Positions 1-9,075 of a stretch of 64,000 bases of DNA are shown piece after piece (the first letter of the stretch is position 1; the number at the start of each line of letters is the position of its first letter). The position numbers and the translations under genes were made by a program. Under the pieces are notes generated by a model. The model was not told the DNA's origin and ran no database searches. It worked only from the letters and a program-made list of their open reading frames with translations. The DNA comes from Acidimicrobiales bacterium (lineage in GTDB: Bacteria; Actinomycetota; Acidimicrobiia; Acidimicrobiales; Aldehydirespiratoraceae), in contig JAWKIR010000002.1 in the NCBI GenBank assembly GCA_041394245.1, positions 2,418,001 to 2,482,000 on the forward strand, read 5' to 3'.

Positions 1-2
1 AG

Positions 3-497
3 GTCGCCGGGGCGATGAACGTGGTCGCCGTCGACCCGTCGGAGTTCAAGCGCGAGAGCGCCCAGGAGTTCGGGGCCACCCACGCAGCGGCTTCGATGGA
101 AGAGGCGATGGCCCTCGTCGGCGGTATCACCGAGGGAGTGATGGCCGACAGCGTCATCCTCACCCCGGGTGTCCTCACCGGCGACATGATCGCTCCCGCT
201 CAGTTCCTCACCCGCAAGGGCGGCACCATCGTGGCAACCGCGGTGGCCAATGCGATGGCGATGGACGTGCAGCTCAACCTCTTCGAGTTCGCCATGATGA
301 ACAAGGAGCTCAAGGGCTGCCTGTTCGGTTCGGCCGCGCCTCGCAAGGAGATCCCGCATCTCCTCTCGATGTATCAGGCCGGTCAGCTCAAGCTCGACGA
401 GATGATCACCAACACCTACACGCTGGATCAGATCAACGAGGGCTACGCCGACATGCTCGCGAACAAGAACGTGCGCGGCGTCATCACCTTCGACTGA
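3..497 (+). CDS. NDMA-dependent (mycofactocin-type) alcohol dehydrogenase, C-terminal part
   Basis: This is the last 164 codons of a zinc-type medium-chain dehydrogenase; the reading frame is open to the left edge, so the N-terminal catalytic domain lies outside the window. The visible part is the second half of the Rossmann domain (NVVAVDPSEFKRE near the edge) and the C-terminal lobe with RKGGTIVATAV and FGSAAPRKEIPHLL. This pattern fits the NDMA-dependent nicotinoprotein alcohol dehydrogenases of actinobacteria, whose bound NAD(H) is thought to be recycled through mycofactocin rather than free NAD. The family assignment is from sequence character; the mycofactocin dependence is family knowledge. 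A glycosyltransferase of the MftF type lies 10 kb downstream, which fits. Confidence 0.8.
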   Translation, partial: VAGAMNVVAVDPSEFKRESAQEFGATHAAASMEEAMALVGGITEGVMADSVILTPGVLTGDMIAPAQFLTRKGGTIVATAVANAMAMDVQLNLFEFAMMNKELKGCLFGSAAPRKEIPHLLSMYQAGQLKLDEMITNTYTLDQINEGYADMLANKNVRGVITFD

Positions 498-508
498 TCC
501 GGACCTTC

Positions 509-1432
509 ATGACCTCGCTCGACGACGCCGCGGTGCTCGACGCGCTCGACGCGGCGATCGTCGGGCGCCGCCGTGAGCTCGAACTCCTGGTCGCGGCGCT
601 CGCTGCAGATCGCCATGTGCTGCTCGAAGGCCCGCCCGGTACGGGCAAGTCGACGATGTTGCGCGAAGTGGCCAACGCCGCAGGCACGGGGTTCGTCTTC
701 GTCGAGGGCAACGCCGAGCTGACCCCGGCGCGCCTGGCCGGTCAGTTCGACCCGGCGAGAGTTCTCGAGGAGGGCTACACCCCCGACGTGTTCGTCGACG
801 GGCCGTTGCTCGAGGCGCTGCGGGCGGGCTCGCTGCTCTACCTAGAGGAGCTCAATCGTGTCCCCGAGGAGACGGTCAACCTCCTCATCTCGGTGATGTC
901 GGAGGGGGAGCTGCATCTTCCCCGGCTCGGCCGGGTCGAGGCCGCACCCGGGTTCCGACTCGTGGCGGCGATGAACCCGTTCGACAATGTGGGGACGGCC
1001 CGTGTGTCCGGCGCGGTGTACGACCGGATGTGTCGGATCGCCATGGGCTACCAGTCCCGCGACGACGAGGCCGACATCGTGAGTCGTCGGGCCTGTGAGG
1101 CCGGCGACCTGATCATGACGCGTGCCGTCTTGGTGACCCGGGGGACGCGGAACCACGCCGATGTCCGCGTGGGCTCGTCGGTACGCGGCGCGATCGATCT
1201 GGTCGAAGTGGCGACGCGGCTGGCCTCGATCCGGCGGGCCGAGGTCACCGACCCCGAGATCGGACTCGATGCGGCGCTGGTGGCCCTGTCGGGTCGCATC
1301 CGTCTCCACGAAGGTGGTGACCGGCAACCGGAGGACGTCATCCGCGACCTCTGGGCACAGGTCCTGGCTGCGGAGAACCCCGCCCCGGAGCCGGAAGTCG
1401 ACGAGGACCCGGGAAAAGTCGGAGCCCCCTAG
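509..1432 (+). CDS. MoxR-type AAA+ ATPase
   Basis: This 307-residue protein is a MoxR/CbbQ-like AAA+ ATPase, a chaperone class that works with VWA-domain partners to insert cofactors or remodel proteins. The Walker A motif GPPGTGKS is at residues 41-48, Walker B LLYLEELNR at about 109-117, and the sensor-1 segment AAMNP at 153-157. The C-terminal lid runs to about residue 290, after which a short acidic tail follows. It starts 11 nt after the alcohol dehydrogenase stop and is followed by a VWA-domain gene, the standard MoxR-VWA pairing. The client is unknown; closeness to the dehydrogenase may be chance. Confidence 0.85.
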   Translation: MTSLDDAAVLDALDAAIVGRRRELELLVAALAADRHVLLEGPPGTGKSTMLREVANAAGTGFVFVEGNAELTPARLAGQFDPARVLEEGYTPDVFVDGPLLEALRAGSLLYLEELNRVPEETVNLLISVMSEGELHLPRLGRVEAAPGFRLVAAMNPFDNVGTARVSGAVYDRMCRIAMGYQSRDDEADIVSRRACEAGDLIMTRAVLVTRGTRNHADVRVGSSVRGAIDLVEVATRLASIRRAEVTDPEIGLDAALVALSGRIRLHEGGDRQPEDVIRDLWAQVLAAENPAPEPEVDEDPGKVGAP

Positions 1433-1629
1433 GGGGCGATCCGGGAGCGCCACTCACCCTCGAGGGCGATGATGCCCAGGAAGCGCTCGCCGACGAGAGC
1501 CGTCGGACGACGCCACGCGAACAACTTCGGCGCGATACCGCCTTCGACGACATCTCTCCCGATGTCGGACAGATCGACGAGCAGGCACTCGCCGATCTCG
1601 TCGAGGAGGACGCCGACCATGCCCTCTCA

Positions 1630-2373
1630 TTGCTCGCCGAGATGACCGCGGCCACCGATCCGCTCCTCGCCGCGCTGGCCGCACGACTGGCCGGGCGGCT
1701 CATGCTCGATCTCGCCCGTTCGGGTCCGAGCGACAGCCGCGGGATCGGCCGACTGGTCTCGTCCCCGGCCGATCGGGCCGAGGGCGACCTCGATGTCGAT
1801 GCCAGCCTCGACGCCCTCGTGCAGGCGCGCGCCGGACGCCATGCCGTCGCTGCGGACGAGTTGCGTGTCCGGCACTGGACCAAGCCGACGATGGCGCTCT
1901 CGCTGCTCGTCGATCGCAGTGGCTCGATGAGCGGCGATCGCCTCGCGATCGCGGCGGTCGCCGCGGCGGCGTGCTCGTGGCGCGCGCCCACGGACTGGTC
2001 CGTGCTCGGGTTCTCCGAGCGCCAACTCGCGCTGAAGTCCCAGGACGACGACCGTCCGCCGGCGGCGGTGGTCAACGACCTGCTCCGACTCCGGGGTCGT
2101 GGTACGACCGATCTCGATGCCGCGCTGCGGAGCTCGGCCCGGCAACTCGAACGGTCCCGCGCCAAGCGGCGGGTGACGATCCTGCTCTCCGACTGCCGGG
2201 CCACGAGCGGCGTCGACCCCGTGGCGGCAGCACGTCGCCTCGACGAGCTGTGCATCATCGCCCCGGCCGACGACGCCGATGACGCGGCCGACTTCGCCCG
2301 TCGCACTGGTGCGCGGTTCACGGTGGTCGAGCGGGCGTTCGACATCCCGGCCGCACTCGCCCGTGTGCTCTGA
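1630..2373 (+). CDS. VWA-domain protein, partner of the MoxR ATPase (true start unclear)
   Basis: A von Willebrand A domain protein. The metal-ion adhesion site is seen as DRSGSMSG (Asp95, Ser97, Ser99 from the TTG at 1630), with the later Thr in RGRGTTDLD and Asp in LLSDCRATSG. Such proteins act with MoxR ATPases. The start is a problem: the frame is open and coding-like from the end of moxR at 1433 (including LTLEGDDAQEALAD), but no ATG, GTG or TTG occurs in frame between 1321 and 1630, and the TTG at 1630 has no ribosome binding site. The protein may begin upstream at a non-standard codon such as the CTG at 1351, or a frameshift may exist. The annotated start is the first conventional one. 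Confidence 0.7.
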   Translation: MLAEMTAATDPLLAALAARLAGRLMLDLARSGPSDSRGIGRLVSSPADRAEGDLDVDASLDALVQARAGRHAVAADELRVRHWTKPTMALSLLVDRSGSMSGDRLAIAAVAAAACSWRAPTDWSVLGFSERQLALKSQDDDRPPAAVVNDLLRLRGRGTTDLDAALRSSARQLERSRAKRRVTILLSDCRATSGVDPVAAARRLDELCIIAPADDADDAADFARRTGARFTVVERAFDIPAALARVL

Positions 2374-2422
2374 GGTCCGTGTGTTCGCGCTCCGCAGGCT
2401 TTCATGGACGGAGAGTGATCAG

Positions 2423-2428
2423 TATCGT
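2423..2428 (+). promoter_or_regulatory. -10 box TATCGT, leaderless start of the acyltransferase
   Basis: TATCGT ends 7 nt before the ATG at 2436. This spacing fits a TANNNT -10 element whose transcript begins at or next to the start codon, and it is the main reason for choosing 2436 over in-frame starts further upstream. Confidence 0.5.
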
Positions 2429-2435
2429 GGGCGTG

Positions 2436-4997
2436 ATGCCCGCCGAGGAAATGTCCGCTGCCGCGGAGAGCCGTGTTCCGGCAGCTGATTCCGTCCCGTC
2501 GCGGCCCGGGCGGCAGGTACGTGCGTTCGGGGGCTACCAACCGGGTTTCGACGGGGTGCGAGGGTACGCACTCGTCTGCATGCTGCTGTACCACGCAGAA
2601 CTCGGGCCGATCGATGGTGCGTTCTTCGCGCTCTCGCTCTTCTTCACCCTGTCCGGCTTCCTGATCACGTCGATCCTGCTGGATGACCGACGTCAGGCGG
2701 GAAGAGTCGACTTCGGTCGCTTCTGGAGCCGTCGTGTTCGGCGTCTCGCCCCTGCCGCGATCCTCGGGCTTCTCGCCGCGGTCGTCTTCGGGGCGACGGT
2801 TGCGACGCGGTCACAGGCGGAGAAGTTGCCGAGCGAGGTCTTCGGGGTCGTCTTCTACATCGTCAACTGGACCTTCATCGCGACGGAGCAGTCCTACGCC
2901 GATCTCTTTGCATCACCTTCGCCGGTGCAGCACTACTGGTCGCTCGCCATCGAAGAGCAGTTCTACCTGATCATCCCGCTGGCGTTCGCCGCCCTGCTCT
3001 CGCGGAACGTCTCCCATCGGGCGATCTTCTCGGTCTTCGCGTCGCTGGCCGTGTTGTCGACGCTCTGGACGGCTTGGTTGTCCTCCGTCGGCACCGACAT
3101 CGACCGGATGTACTACGGCACGGACACCCGGGTGGCCGAAGTCGCGGTCGGTATCGCCCTCGCCGTCGCCATGGACCGGCGCGGTGCGGTCTTCCCCGAG
3201 CGGGTCAAGAACGCGCTGGCCGTCGTCGGAGTGGTGGTCGTGGCGTCGATGGCGTGGATGTGGACGAGTTTCACGCTGCTCGACGCGTTCGCCTACCGGG
3301 GAGGGCTGCTCCTCAACGGGGTGCTCACCGGAATCCTCATCCTCGTCCTCATCGCCGATCGTGGCCCTGTTCCGTTCGTCCTCGGCCTGAAGCCGATGGT
3401 GTGGTTGGGCCGGATGAGCTACGGCATCTACATCTTCCACTGGCCGATCTTCCTCTGGTTGACCGAGGAGCGGACGGGTCTCGACCCCTGGCCCAACTTC
3501 GCGCTGCGGATCGGGGTCACCCTGGTCGTGTCGCTGGCGTCGTTCCATCTGGTCGAGACCCCGATCAGGAAGGGGGCGACCCTCGGCCTGTCGGTGCGCG
3601 GCCTGCGAATGGCCTACCCGATCGCGGGTATCGCCCTGGTCGTCGGAGCCGGCCTCACCGCGAACCTCGACGGCGACGATCCGCTCGCCACTCTGCGTGA
3701 GGATGGTCGGTCCACCCGCGTTCCGGTGGCGACGGCCGACGGCGTGCTCGACATCGTCGTGATCCACAGCGCCGCGAACTCCGAGATCGTCGATGCGCTC
3801 GAGGGGGTCATCGCCGACGAGGAACAGATCAGACTCGCGGGCCGAGACGTCTTCCGCTGTGAGGGCGGCGTGGTCGAGATCGATGTCGGCGCCACCTGCG
3901 CGAACTGGTCCACGGAATGGCCGGGATTGATCGATGCCCACGATCCCGATGTCGTGGTCCTCCTCGTCGAAGGCTGGGACGGTGACGATCTGGCGGAACT
4001 CGGCGCCGACGAACGGTCGACCGCCGCTCGTCTGCTCGGCGCGGGGTTCGACCTGCTGACGGCCAACGGTGCCTCGGTCGTCGTCACCGGGAGCGGTCAA
4101 CCGTATGAAGTGGAGCTGCTGAGGGAGTTCACGCCGCTCTACCGGTCGTTCGTGGATCTCGGTGGTCGATCCGATGTCAACGTGGTCCAGGGTTCGATGC
4201 CGGACCCCGATGCGGTCAGCGAGGCGGAGTATCTCGATCGCTCCGCGCAGGCGATCATCGACCTCGGGGCTCTGTATCAGCGAGCGGACCGAGCCGACGC
4301 AACCCGCGTGATGGTGATCGGTGACTCCCAGGCCCGCTCGCTCGGATACGGGCTCGAACGCTGGGGCGCCAACCACGGGGTGTGGGTCTGGAATGCGGCG
4401 ACCAACGGATGCGGATTGGCCGATGACGGCTACAAGTACGGGGGCGGCGAGGAGGAGCCGATTCGCGACGAATGTCTCGCCGCCAGAGCGAACCTCCCCG
4501 ACCAGGTTCGCAGTTTCGATCCCGAAGTGGTCATCGTGCTCTCGAGCGTCTGGGATACCGGTGACCGCCGTCTCGACGGCTGGCCCGAACGCCGCTCGAT
4601 CGGCGACCCGGAGTTCGACGACTACCTCACGCAGGAGTACATCGACGTGGTCGACACCGTGACCGAGACGGGCGCTCGTGTCGTGTGGATGCTCGCTCCC
4701 TGTCTCGATACCGGCGGCGCGAACGACCCGGGGGCGGTCGACACGGGGGGATTCGGAGACAACGCGCGCGAGGTGCTCGACGGCGAGATCCTCCCTGCGG
4801 TTGCCGCGGTCTATCCCGAGAAGGTCCGGCTGTACGACCTCGACGCGGTGCTCTGTCCGGGCGGCGATCCGCTGCGCGAGGCCGATGGCATCTCGCCGAT
4901 CCGCGCCGACGGCGTCCACTTCAACGTCGAGGGCAGTGGGTGGTTCGCCGAGACCTATGGTGCCGATGTGCTCGAACTCGAAGGGCTGGATGGGTGA
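2436..4997 (+). CDS. Acyltransferase-3 / SGNH fusion, OafA-like O-acyltransferase
   Basis: An 853-residue membrane protein. The N-terminal 400 residues form an acyltransferase-3 domain with about ten membrane segments: FDGVRGYALVCMLLYHAEL and FTLSGFLITSILLDD near the start, then QHYWSLAIEEQFYLI. The C-terminal part is an SGNH-type domain, with GDSQARS at about residue 628 carrying the nucleophile Ser and DGVHFN at about residue 824 carrying the Asp/His. Fusions of this type (OafA and related) move acyl groups across the membrane and onto cell-surface sugars. A stretch of about 150 residues between the two parts is unassigned. The next gene overlaps its stop, so the two are probably translated together. 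The target polymer is unknown. Confidence 0.85.
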   Translation: MPAEEMSAAAESRVPAADSVPSRPGRQVRAFGGYQPGFDGVRGYALVCMLLYHAELGPIDGAFFALSLFFTLSGFLITSILLDDRRQAGRVDFGRFWSRRVRRLAPAAILGLLAAVVFGATVATRSQAEKLPSEVFGVVFYIVNWTFIATEQSYADLFASPSPVQHYWSLAIEEQFYLIIPLAFAALLSRNVSHRAIFSVFASLAVLSTLWTAWLSSVGTDIDRMYYGTDTRVAEVAVGIALAVAMDRRGAVFPERVKNALAVVGVVVVASMAWMWTSFTLLDAFAYRGGLLLNGVLTGILILVLIADRGPVPFVLGLKPMVWLGRMSYGIYIFHWPIFLWLTEERTGLDPWPNFALRIGVTLVVSLASFHLVETPIRKGATLGLSVRGLRMAYPIAGIALVVGAGLTANLDGDDPLATLREDGRSTRVPVATADGVLDIVVIHSAANSEIVDALEGVIADEEQIRLAGRDVFRCEGGVVEIDVGATCANWSTEWPGLIDAHDPDVVVLLVEGWDGDDLAELGADERSTAARLLGAGFDLLTANGASVVVTGSGQPYEVELLREFTPLYRSFVDLGGRSDVNVVQGSMPDPDAVSEAEYLDRSAQAIIDLGALYQRADRADATRVMVIGDSQARSLGYGLERWGANHGVWVWNAATNGCGLADDGYKYGGGEEEPIRDECLAARANLPDQVRSFDPEVVIVLSSVWDTGDRRLDGWPERRSIGDPEFDDYLTQEYIDVVDTVTETGARVVWMLAPCLDTGGANDPGAVDTGGFGDNAREVLDGEILPAVAAVYPEKVRLYDLDAVLCPGGDPLREADGISPIRADGVHFNVEGSGWFAETYGADVLELEGLDG

Positions 4998-6016
4998 ATC
5001 AGATGGGAGATCGCAACGCACACATCATGTCGAGGATCGACGCGCTGACCGATGACGGTCGCTTCGACGAGGCGATCTCGGTGCTGCGCGAGGCCGTTTC
5101 TTCTCGACGCGATGTCGAACTCGAGGCGGCGCTCCTGCAGATCCGGCATCGAGCATTCGCCGAAACGGAGTTCCCGCCCGGACCGGATCCTTGGCCGAGG
5201 GTGGCCTCGGATCGATTCGGGGAGGGCAGCCTTCCCGAGGTGGCGGCCGGCGAGCTCACCGCCGAGATCGTCCGAGCGGCTCTCCTGCACCACGGCGCGC
5301 TGATGGTGCGCGGCCTGGTCGACCATGCGCGGGCGAGTGAGCTGCGCGCCACGATCGACGCCGCCTTCGAGGCAGCGGCTCGATTGCGGGAGAACCCCGA
5401 TGCGGAGACGTCCCCCTCGCTCGTTCCCTTCGTTCCCGAGGAGCGCTACCCCTTCGGGATCTACGAGCGCGCGTTCGCGAACTTCGGCAGCGGGGTCCTC
5501 GGTGTCGATTCGCCCGCCGCCATGTGGGAGATGACGGAGGCGCTCGAGGCCGCAGGAATGCGGCGGGTGTTCGAGGACTACTTCGGCGAATCGGCTGCGT
5601 TCTCGGTCAAGAAGACGACCCTGCGGCGTACCGAGCCGGAGACGGTCGCGGGGTGGCACCAGGACGGTGCCTTCCTCGGGACCGGGACGCGCGCCCTCAA
5701 CGTCTGGACCGCCCTGACCCCGTGCGGCATCGACGCGCCGAGCCTCGACGTGTTCGTGCAACGCTTCGACCATCTGGTTCCGACCGGCGGTCCGGAGATC
5801 TACGACTGGTCGGTGAGCGACGAAACGGCAGCGACCTACGACACGACGAAGATCGTCCGTCCGGTTTTCGACACCGGCGATGCACTGCTGTTCGACCAGA
5901 TGACACTGCACCGTACGGGCGTCGACCCGGCGATGACGTCGACCCGCTATGCGATCGAGATGTGGTTCTTCGCGCCGTCGACCTACCCGCTGGAGCAGAT
6001 CCCCATCGTCTTCTAG
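4994..6016 (+). CDS. Phytanoyl-CoA dioxygenase (PhyH) family protein
   Basis: A 340-residue Fe(II)/2-oxoglutarate oxygenase of the PhyH family. The iron ligands are visible as His222-Gln-Asp224 (GWHQDGAF) and His306 (LHRTGVDP), with Arg318 in STRYAIEMWFF as the probable 2-oxoglutarate anchor. The first 80 residues form a helical region not typical of the family. The GTG at 4994 overlaps the acyltransferase stop as GTGA, with AAGG about 9 nt upstream; an ATG at 5003 is the alternative. The substrate cannot be read from the sequence. Coupling to a surface acyltransferase suggests it hydroxylates a lipid or an acyl or sugar group used in the same modification. It converges on the next gene with a 4-nt overlap. 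Confidence 0.8.
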   Translation: MNQMGDRNAHIMSRIDALTDDGRFDEAISVLREAVSSRRDVELEAALLQIRHRAFAETEFPPGPDPWPRVASDRFGEGSLPEVAAGELTAEIVRAALLHHGALMVRGLVDHARASELRATIDAAFEAAARLRENPDAETSPSLVPFVPEERYPFGIYERAFANFGSGVLGVDSPAAMWEMTEALEAAGMRRVFEDYFGESAAFSVKKTTLRRTEPETVAGWHQDGAFLGTGTRALNVWTALTPCGIDAPSLDVFVQRFDHLVPTGGPEIYDWSVSDETAATYDTTKIVRPVFDTGDALLFDQMTLHRTGVDPAMTSTRYAIEMWFFAPSTYPLEQIPIVF

Positions 6017-7722
6017 CGGGGATCGTGCTGAGGTCCCCGGACGAGACGGCCGGGGTGTTCGCCCGTGAACTCGTCGTCCACGACCGTCACGACCCCCCGG
6101 CAGATCGTGGCCCCGTAACCGTGGGCCTTCTGGACGTAGCGGTTGGCCCCGGTCGGCAGGTCGCCGACGAGGTGGGGCAGCTCGACGCCGAGCGCGTCGA
6201 TGTCGATGACGTTGAGGTCGGCCCGCAGACCGGGGGTGATCAGCCCGCGGTCGCGGAGACCGTAGAGCTCGGCCGTCTGGCGGGTCTGGCGGTGCACCAC
6301 CCACTCGAGCGGCATGTGGTCGCCCCGGAGCCGGTCGCGGGCCCAGAACTGGAGCATGAACGTCGGCATGCCGCCGTCGGCGATGGTGCCGCAGTGCGCG
6401 CCGGCGTCGGCGAGTCCCATTCGCGTGTGGGGATGCTGGTGGAGCTCCCACAGATGGTCGAGGTTGTGGTTCGTGTAGTTGAAGAGAGGGAAGTACAGGA
6501 GGCCGCGACCGTTCTGCGTCATCAGGTGGTCGTAGGCGATCTCGGCGGGAGTCCGGCTGTCGTGGGCGGCGAGGGCCGCACAGGTCGACGCGGGGTCGGG
6601 CTCGTAGTCGGCCTCGCCGGCGAAGGGGTAGAGCTTGTCCCAGGTGCGGGTGACCGAAGTGATGAAGTCGCTCCAGACGGCCGGGACCTCCGTCGTCAAC
6701 GCCGTCCGGACGTCGTCGCGGCGGAGGTGGGCGAGCCGCTCCTCTTCGGGAAGTCGGCCGATCAGGCCCCAGGTGGGGCACAGCATGAACGGGTTCACGG
6801 TCGCCGACCAAGACTCGAGGATGCCGACCGGGCGACCCGACACCTGGGCGAGCACGTTCAGCCCATCGGCCTGGGCTTCGTCGAGGAGCCGGAGGTCCTC
6901 GCGCCACAGGTCGGGCGCGTAGTCGGGCTGGTTGAGATTGAAGATCACCGGTTGCGCGGTCACCTTCGCGACCGCGCGCATCCATTCGAACGATTCCGGC
7001 ACATCGGCGTGGTGGGTGGCGGTCTGGAAGACACCGTGGCCGGCGCGGCGCACCGCTTCGGCGATGGCGAGGAGTTCCTCGTGGGTGGCGAACGTCCCGG
7101 GGACGAGCTCGCCGTCGACCGACTTGTGCAGCGGCGTGCGCGAAGTCGAGAAGCCGAGGGCGCCGACCTCCAGCGCCTCCTGCACGAGTTCGGCCATCCG
7201 GGTGATGTCGTCGCCGGTCGCGTCATCCACGGCGCGTGAACCCATGACGTAGGCGCGCAGCGCCCCGTGGGGTATCTGGGCGCCGAGATCGAGGACCCAC
7301 GACCGGTGCTCGAGATCGTCGAGGTACTCGGGAAAGGTCTCCCAGCCCCACTCGATGCCGTCGGTGAGTGCGGCGCCGGGGATGTCCTCGACGCCCTCCA
7401 TGAGTTCGATCAACCAGTCGCGACGGTCGGGCGCAACCGGCGCGAAACCCACACCACAGTTGCCCATGACCACCGAGGTGACTCCATGCCAGCCCGACGG
7501 CGTGAGCTCGGGGTCCCAGGTCGCCTGGGCGTCGTAGTGGGTGTGGGTGTCGACGAAGCCGGGTGTGACGACGCGACCGTCGGCGTCGATCTCGCGACGC
7601 CCGGCGCCGACGTCGTCGCCGACCGCCACGATCGTCTCACCGTCGACGGCGATGTCGCCGGTGGACTCGGGCCCCCCGGTTCCGTCGATGATCCGGCCGT
7701 TGCGAATGACGAGGTCGTGCAT
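6013..7722 (-). CDS. D-aminoacylase / N-acyl-D-amino-acid deacylase family amidohydrolase
   Basis: A 569-residue amidohydrolase of the D-aminoacylase group. It shows the N-terminal small beta domain (MHDLVIRNGRIIDGTGG), the metal-binding HTHYDAQATWDPELT at residues 60-74, the SVVMGNCGVGFAP segment typical of this group, and a C-terminal metal region with LADAGAHC. These enzymes remove acyl groups from N-acyl-D-amino acids or related amides in the cytosol. The ATG at 7722 is preferred to the TTG at 7728 because a -10 box lies 7 nt upstream of it. The exact substrate is uncertain. Confidence 0.85.
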   Translation of the reverse strand: MHDLVIRNGRIIDGTGGPESTGDIAVDGETIVAVGDDVGAGRREIDADGRVVTPGFVDTHTHYDAQATWDPELTPSGWHGVTSVVMGNCGVGFAPVAPDRRDWLIELMEGVEDIPGAALTDGIEWGWETFPEYLDDLEHRSWVLDLGAQIPHGALRAYVMGSRAVDDATGDDITRMAELVQEALEVGALGFSTSRTPLHKSVDGELVPGTFATHEELLAIAEAVRRAGHGVFQTATHHADVPESFEWMRAVAKVTAQPVIFNLNQPDYAPDLWREDLRLLDEAQADGLNVLAQVSGRPVGILESWSATVNPFMLCPTWGLIGRLPEEERLAHLRRDDVRTALTTEVPAVWSDFITSVTRTWDKLYPFAGEADYEPDPASTCAALAAHDSRTPAEIAYDHLMTQNGRGLLYFPLFNYTNHNLDHLWELHQHPHTRMGLADAGAHCGTIADGGMPTFMLQFWARDRLRGDHMPLEWVVHRQTRQTAELYGLRDRGLITPGLRADLNVIDIDALGVELPHLVGDLPTGANRYVQKAHGYGATICRGVVTVVDDEFTGEHPGRLVRGPQHDPR

Positions 7723-7729
7723 GGCCAAG

Positions 7730-7735
7730 AGCGTA
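7730..7735 (-). promoter_or_regulatory. -10 box TACGCT, leaderless start of the D-aminoacylase gene
   Basis: Read on the minus strand, TACGCT is followed after 7 nt by the ATG at 7722. No ribosome binding site is visible, so a leaderless transcript is likely. Confidence 0.45.
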
Positions 7736-7830
7736 GATCGCGAGCGGCGGTACCGTCCTGTGCATGCACCAGCGGGCGTCCGGTCGACGATGATCGGGCA
7801 TGCGCGGCGAGGGTGTTCGCCGGGTGAGTC

Positions 7831-9075
7831 TCATCCCGGAACCGGTCGCTCTCGGAACAGCCTGCGGACTGCGGCTTCGAGCACTCGGGCGGCCGTTGCA
7901 ATCTCGTCGAGCGACACGCGTTCGTCGACGGCGTGGGCGTTGGCGATGTCGCCCGGGCCGTACACCGCGCATGCGGCGCCGGCCTCACGTCGCCACAGGG
8001 CCATGTCGCATCCGTAGGGCACACCGATCGTGCCCGGTCGGGACCCCGTCTCCGACTCGGCTGCATCGCACAGTGCGGCCACCAACGGGTGGTCGGGATC
8101 GATCGACGACGAGCCGAACGCGGCACCGGTTCGCTCGATGCGCGGCGGGTGGGCGTCGAGCCACGGGTCGCCGGCGATCGCCTCACGCAGCGTGCGCTCG
8201 AACCGTGCTTCGGCCTCCTGGATCGACTCGTCGATCGTGACACCGACCCGAAGCTCCGCGGTGATCTGCTCCATCACGTTCGAGGCCCACACGCCCCCAT
8301 GCACGACACCGACCGTGGTCGGGTACGGCAGGCCCGTGGCCGTCATCGCGGGATTGCGCTCGGCGTCGTTGAGCTCGCGCTCGAGGCGCTCGACCGCCGC
8401 GTACACGGTGAGGAAGTGGTCGAGCGCCGACTCGCCGAGGAGCCGGGTCGCCGCGTGCGCAGCGCGTCCGTCGACCTCGATCGTGTAGGTCAGCGCCCCA
8501 CCGTGGGCCACGACGACCTGCGGGCCGTCGGCACCCGACGTGGGCTCGGGCACGATCACGTAGTCGCCGGTCCATCCTCGCCGGATCGCCGCGAGCGTGC
8601 CGGTCCCTCCGTCCTCCTCGCCCGGCACCGCGATGAAACACAGCTCGCCGGCGAAGTCGCGGTCGCCGGTCGCGACGCGGGTGAACGCCTCGATCGCGGC
8701 CACGACGCCTCCCTTCATGTCGGCACTGCCCCGCCCGTACAGCACGTCGCCGTCGAGTTCGCCGGCGGGATCGCGCGTCCACTTCGCCCTGTCGCCAACC
8801 GGCACGACGTCGGCGTGTCCGGTGAGTACCACGGTGGGCCCCGGTCGGGTGCCGACGACGCGGGCCGCCACCACCGGGACCTCGTCGCGCTCGACCTCGC
8901 GGCCCGGATACGCCGGATCGACCTCGAGTTCCGACATCGGCGTGACCCACCGGTCGACGTGGTCGGCCACCGGCTCCAACCACGACGCGATCAGGTCGAT
9001 CGCCGGATGCTCGTGCCCCGTCTCCGAAGGCGCGGCGACCAACGCGAGCGCCCGTTCTGCGAGGTGGTCGGTCAT
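7831..9075 (-). CDS. M20 family metallopeptidase (ArgE/DapE-like)
   Basis: A 414-residue zinc peptidase of the ArgE/DapE/ACY1/CPG2 class. Metal and catalytic residues are seen as His87 and Asp89 (LTGHADVVPVG), Asp119 (GRGSADMKGG) and the Glu pair 153-154 (PGEEDGGTGT). These enzymes cleave N-acyl or peptide bonds of amino acid derivatives. Its ATG overlaps the stop of the upstream PLP enzyme by one base (TGATG), so the two form an operon. That pairing suggests a role in releasing or recycling a sulfur-containing amino acid derivative, which is inference. Confidence 0.85.
   Translation of the reverse strand: MTDHLAERALALVAAPSETGHEHPAIDLIASWLEPVADHVDRWVTPMSELEVDPAYPGREVERDEVPVVAARVVGTRPGPTVVLTGHADVVPVGDRAKWTRDPAGELDGDVLYGRGSADMKGGVVAAIEAFTRVATGDRDFAGELCFIAVPGEEDGGTGTLAAIRRGWTGDYVIVPEPTSGADGPQVVVAHGGALTYTIEVDGRAAHAATRLLGESALDHFLTVYAAVERLERELNDAERNPAMTATGLPYPTTVGVVHGGVWASNVMEQITAELRVGVTIDESIQEAEARFERTLREAIAGDPWLDAHPPRIERTGAAFGSSSIDPDHPLVAALCDAAESETGSRPGTIGVPYGCDMALWRREAGAACAVYGPGDIANAHAVDERVSLDEIATAARVLEAAVRRLFRERPVPG

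Noticed and set aside
2913..5021. A 702-codon minus-strand frame opposite the acyltransferase
   Set aside because: Low-complexity Arg/Asp/His-rich translation, antisense to a gene with clear membrane and SGNH motifs.
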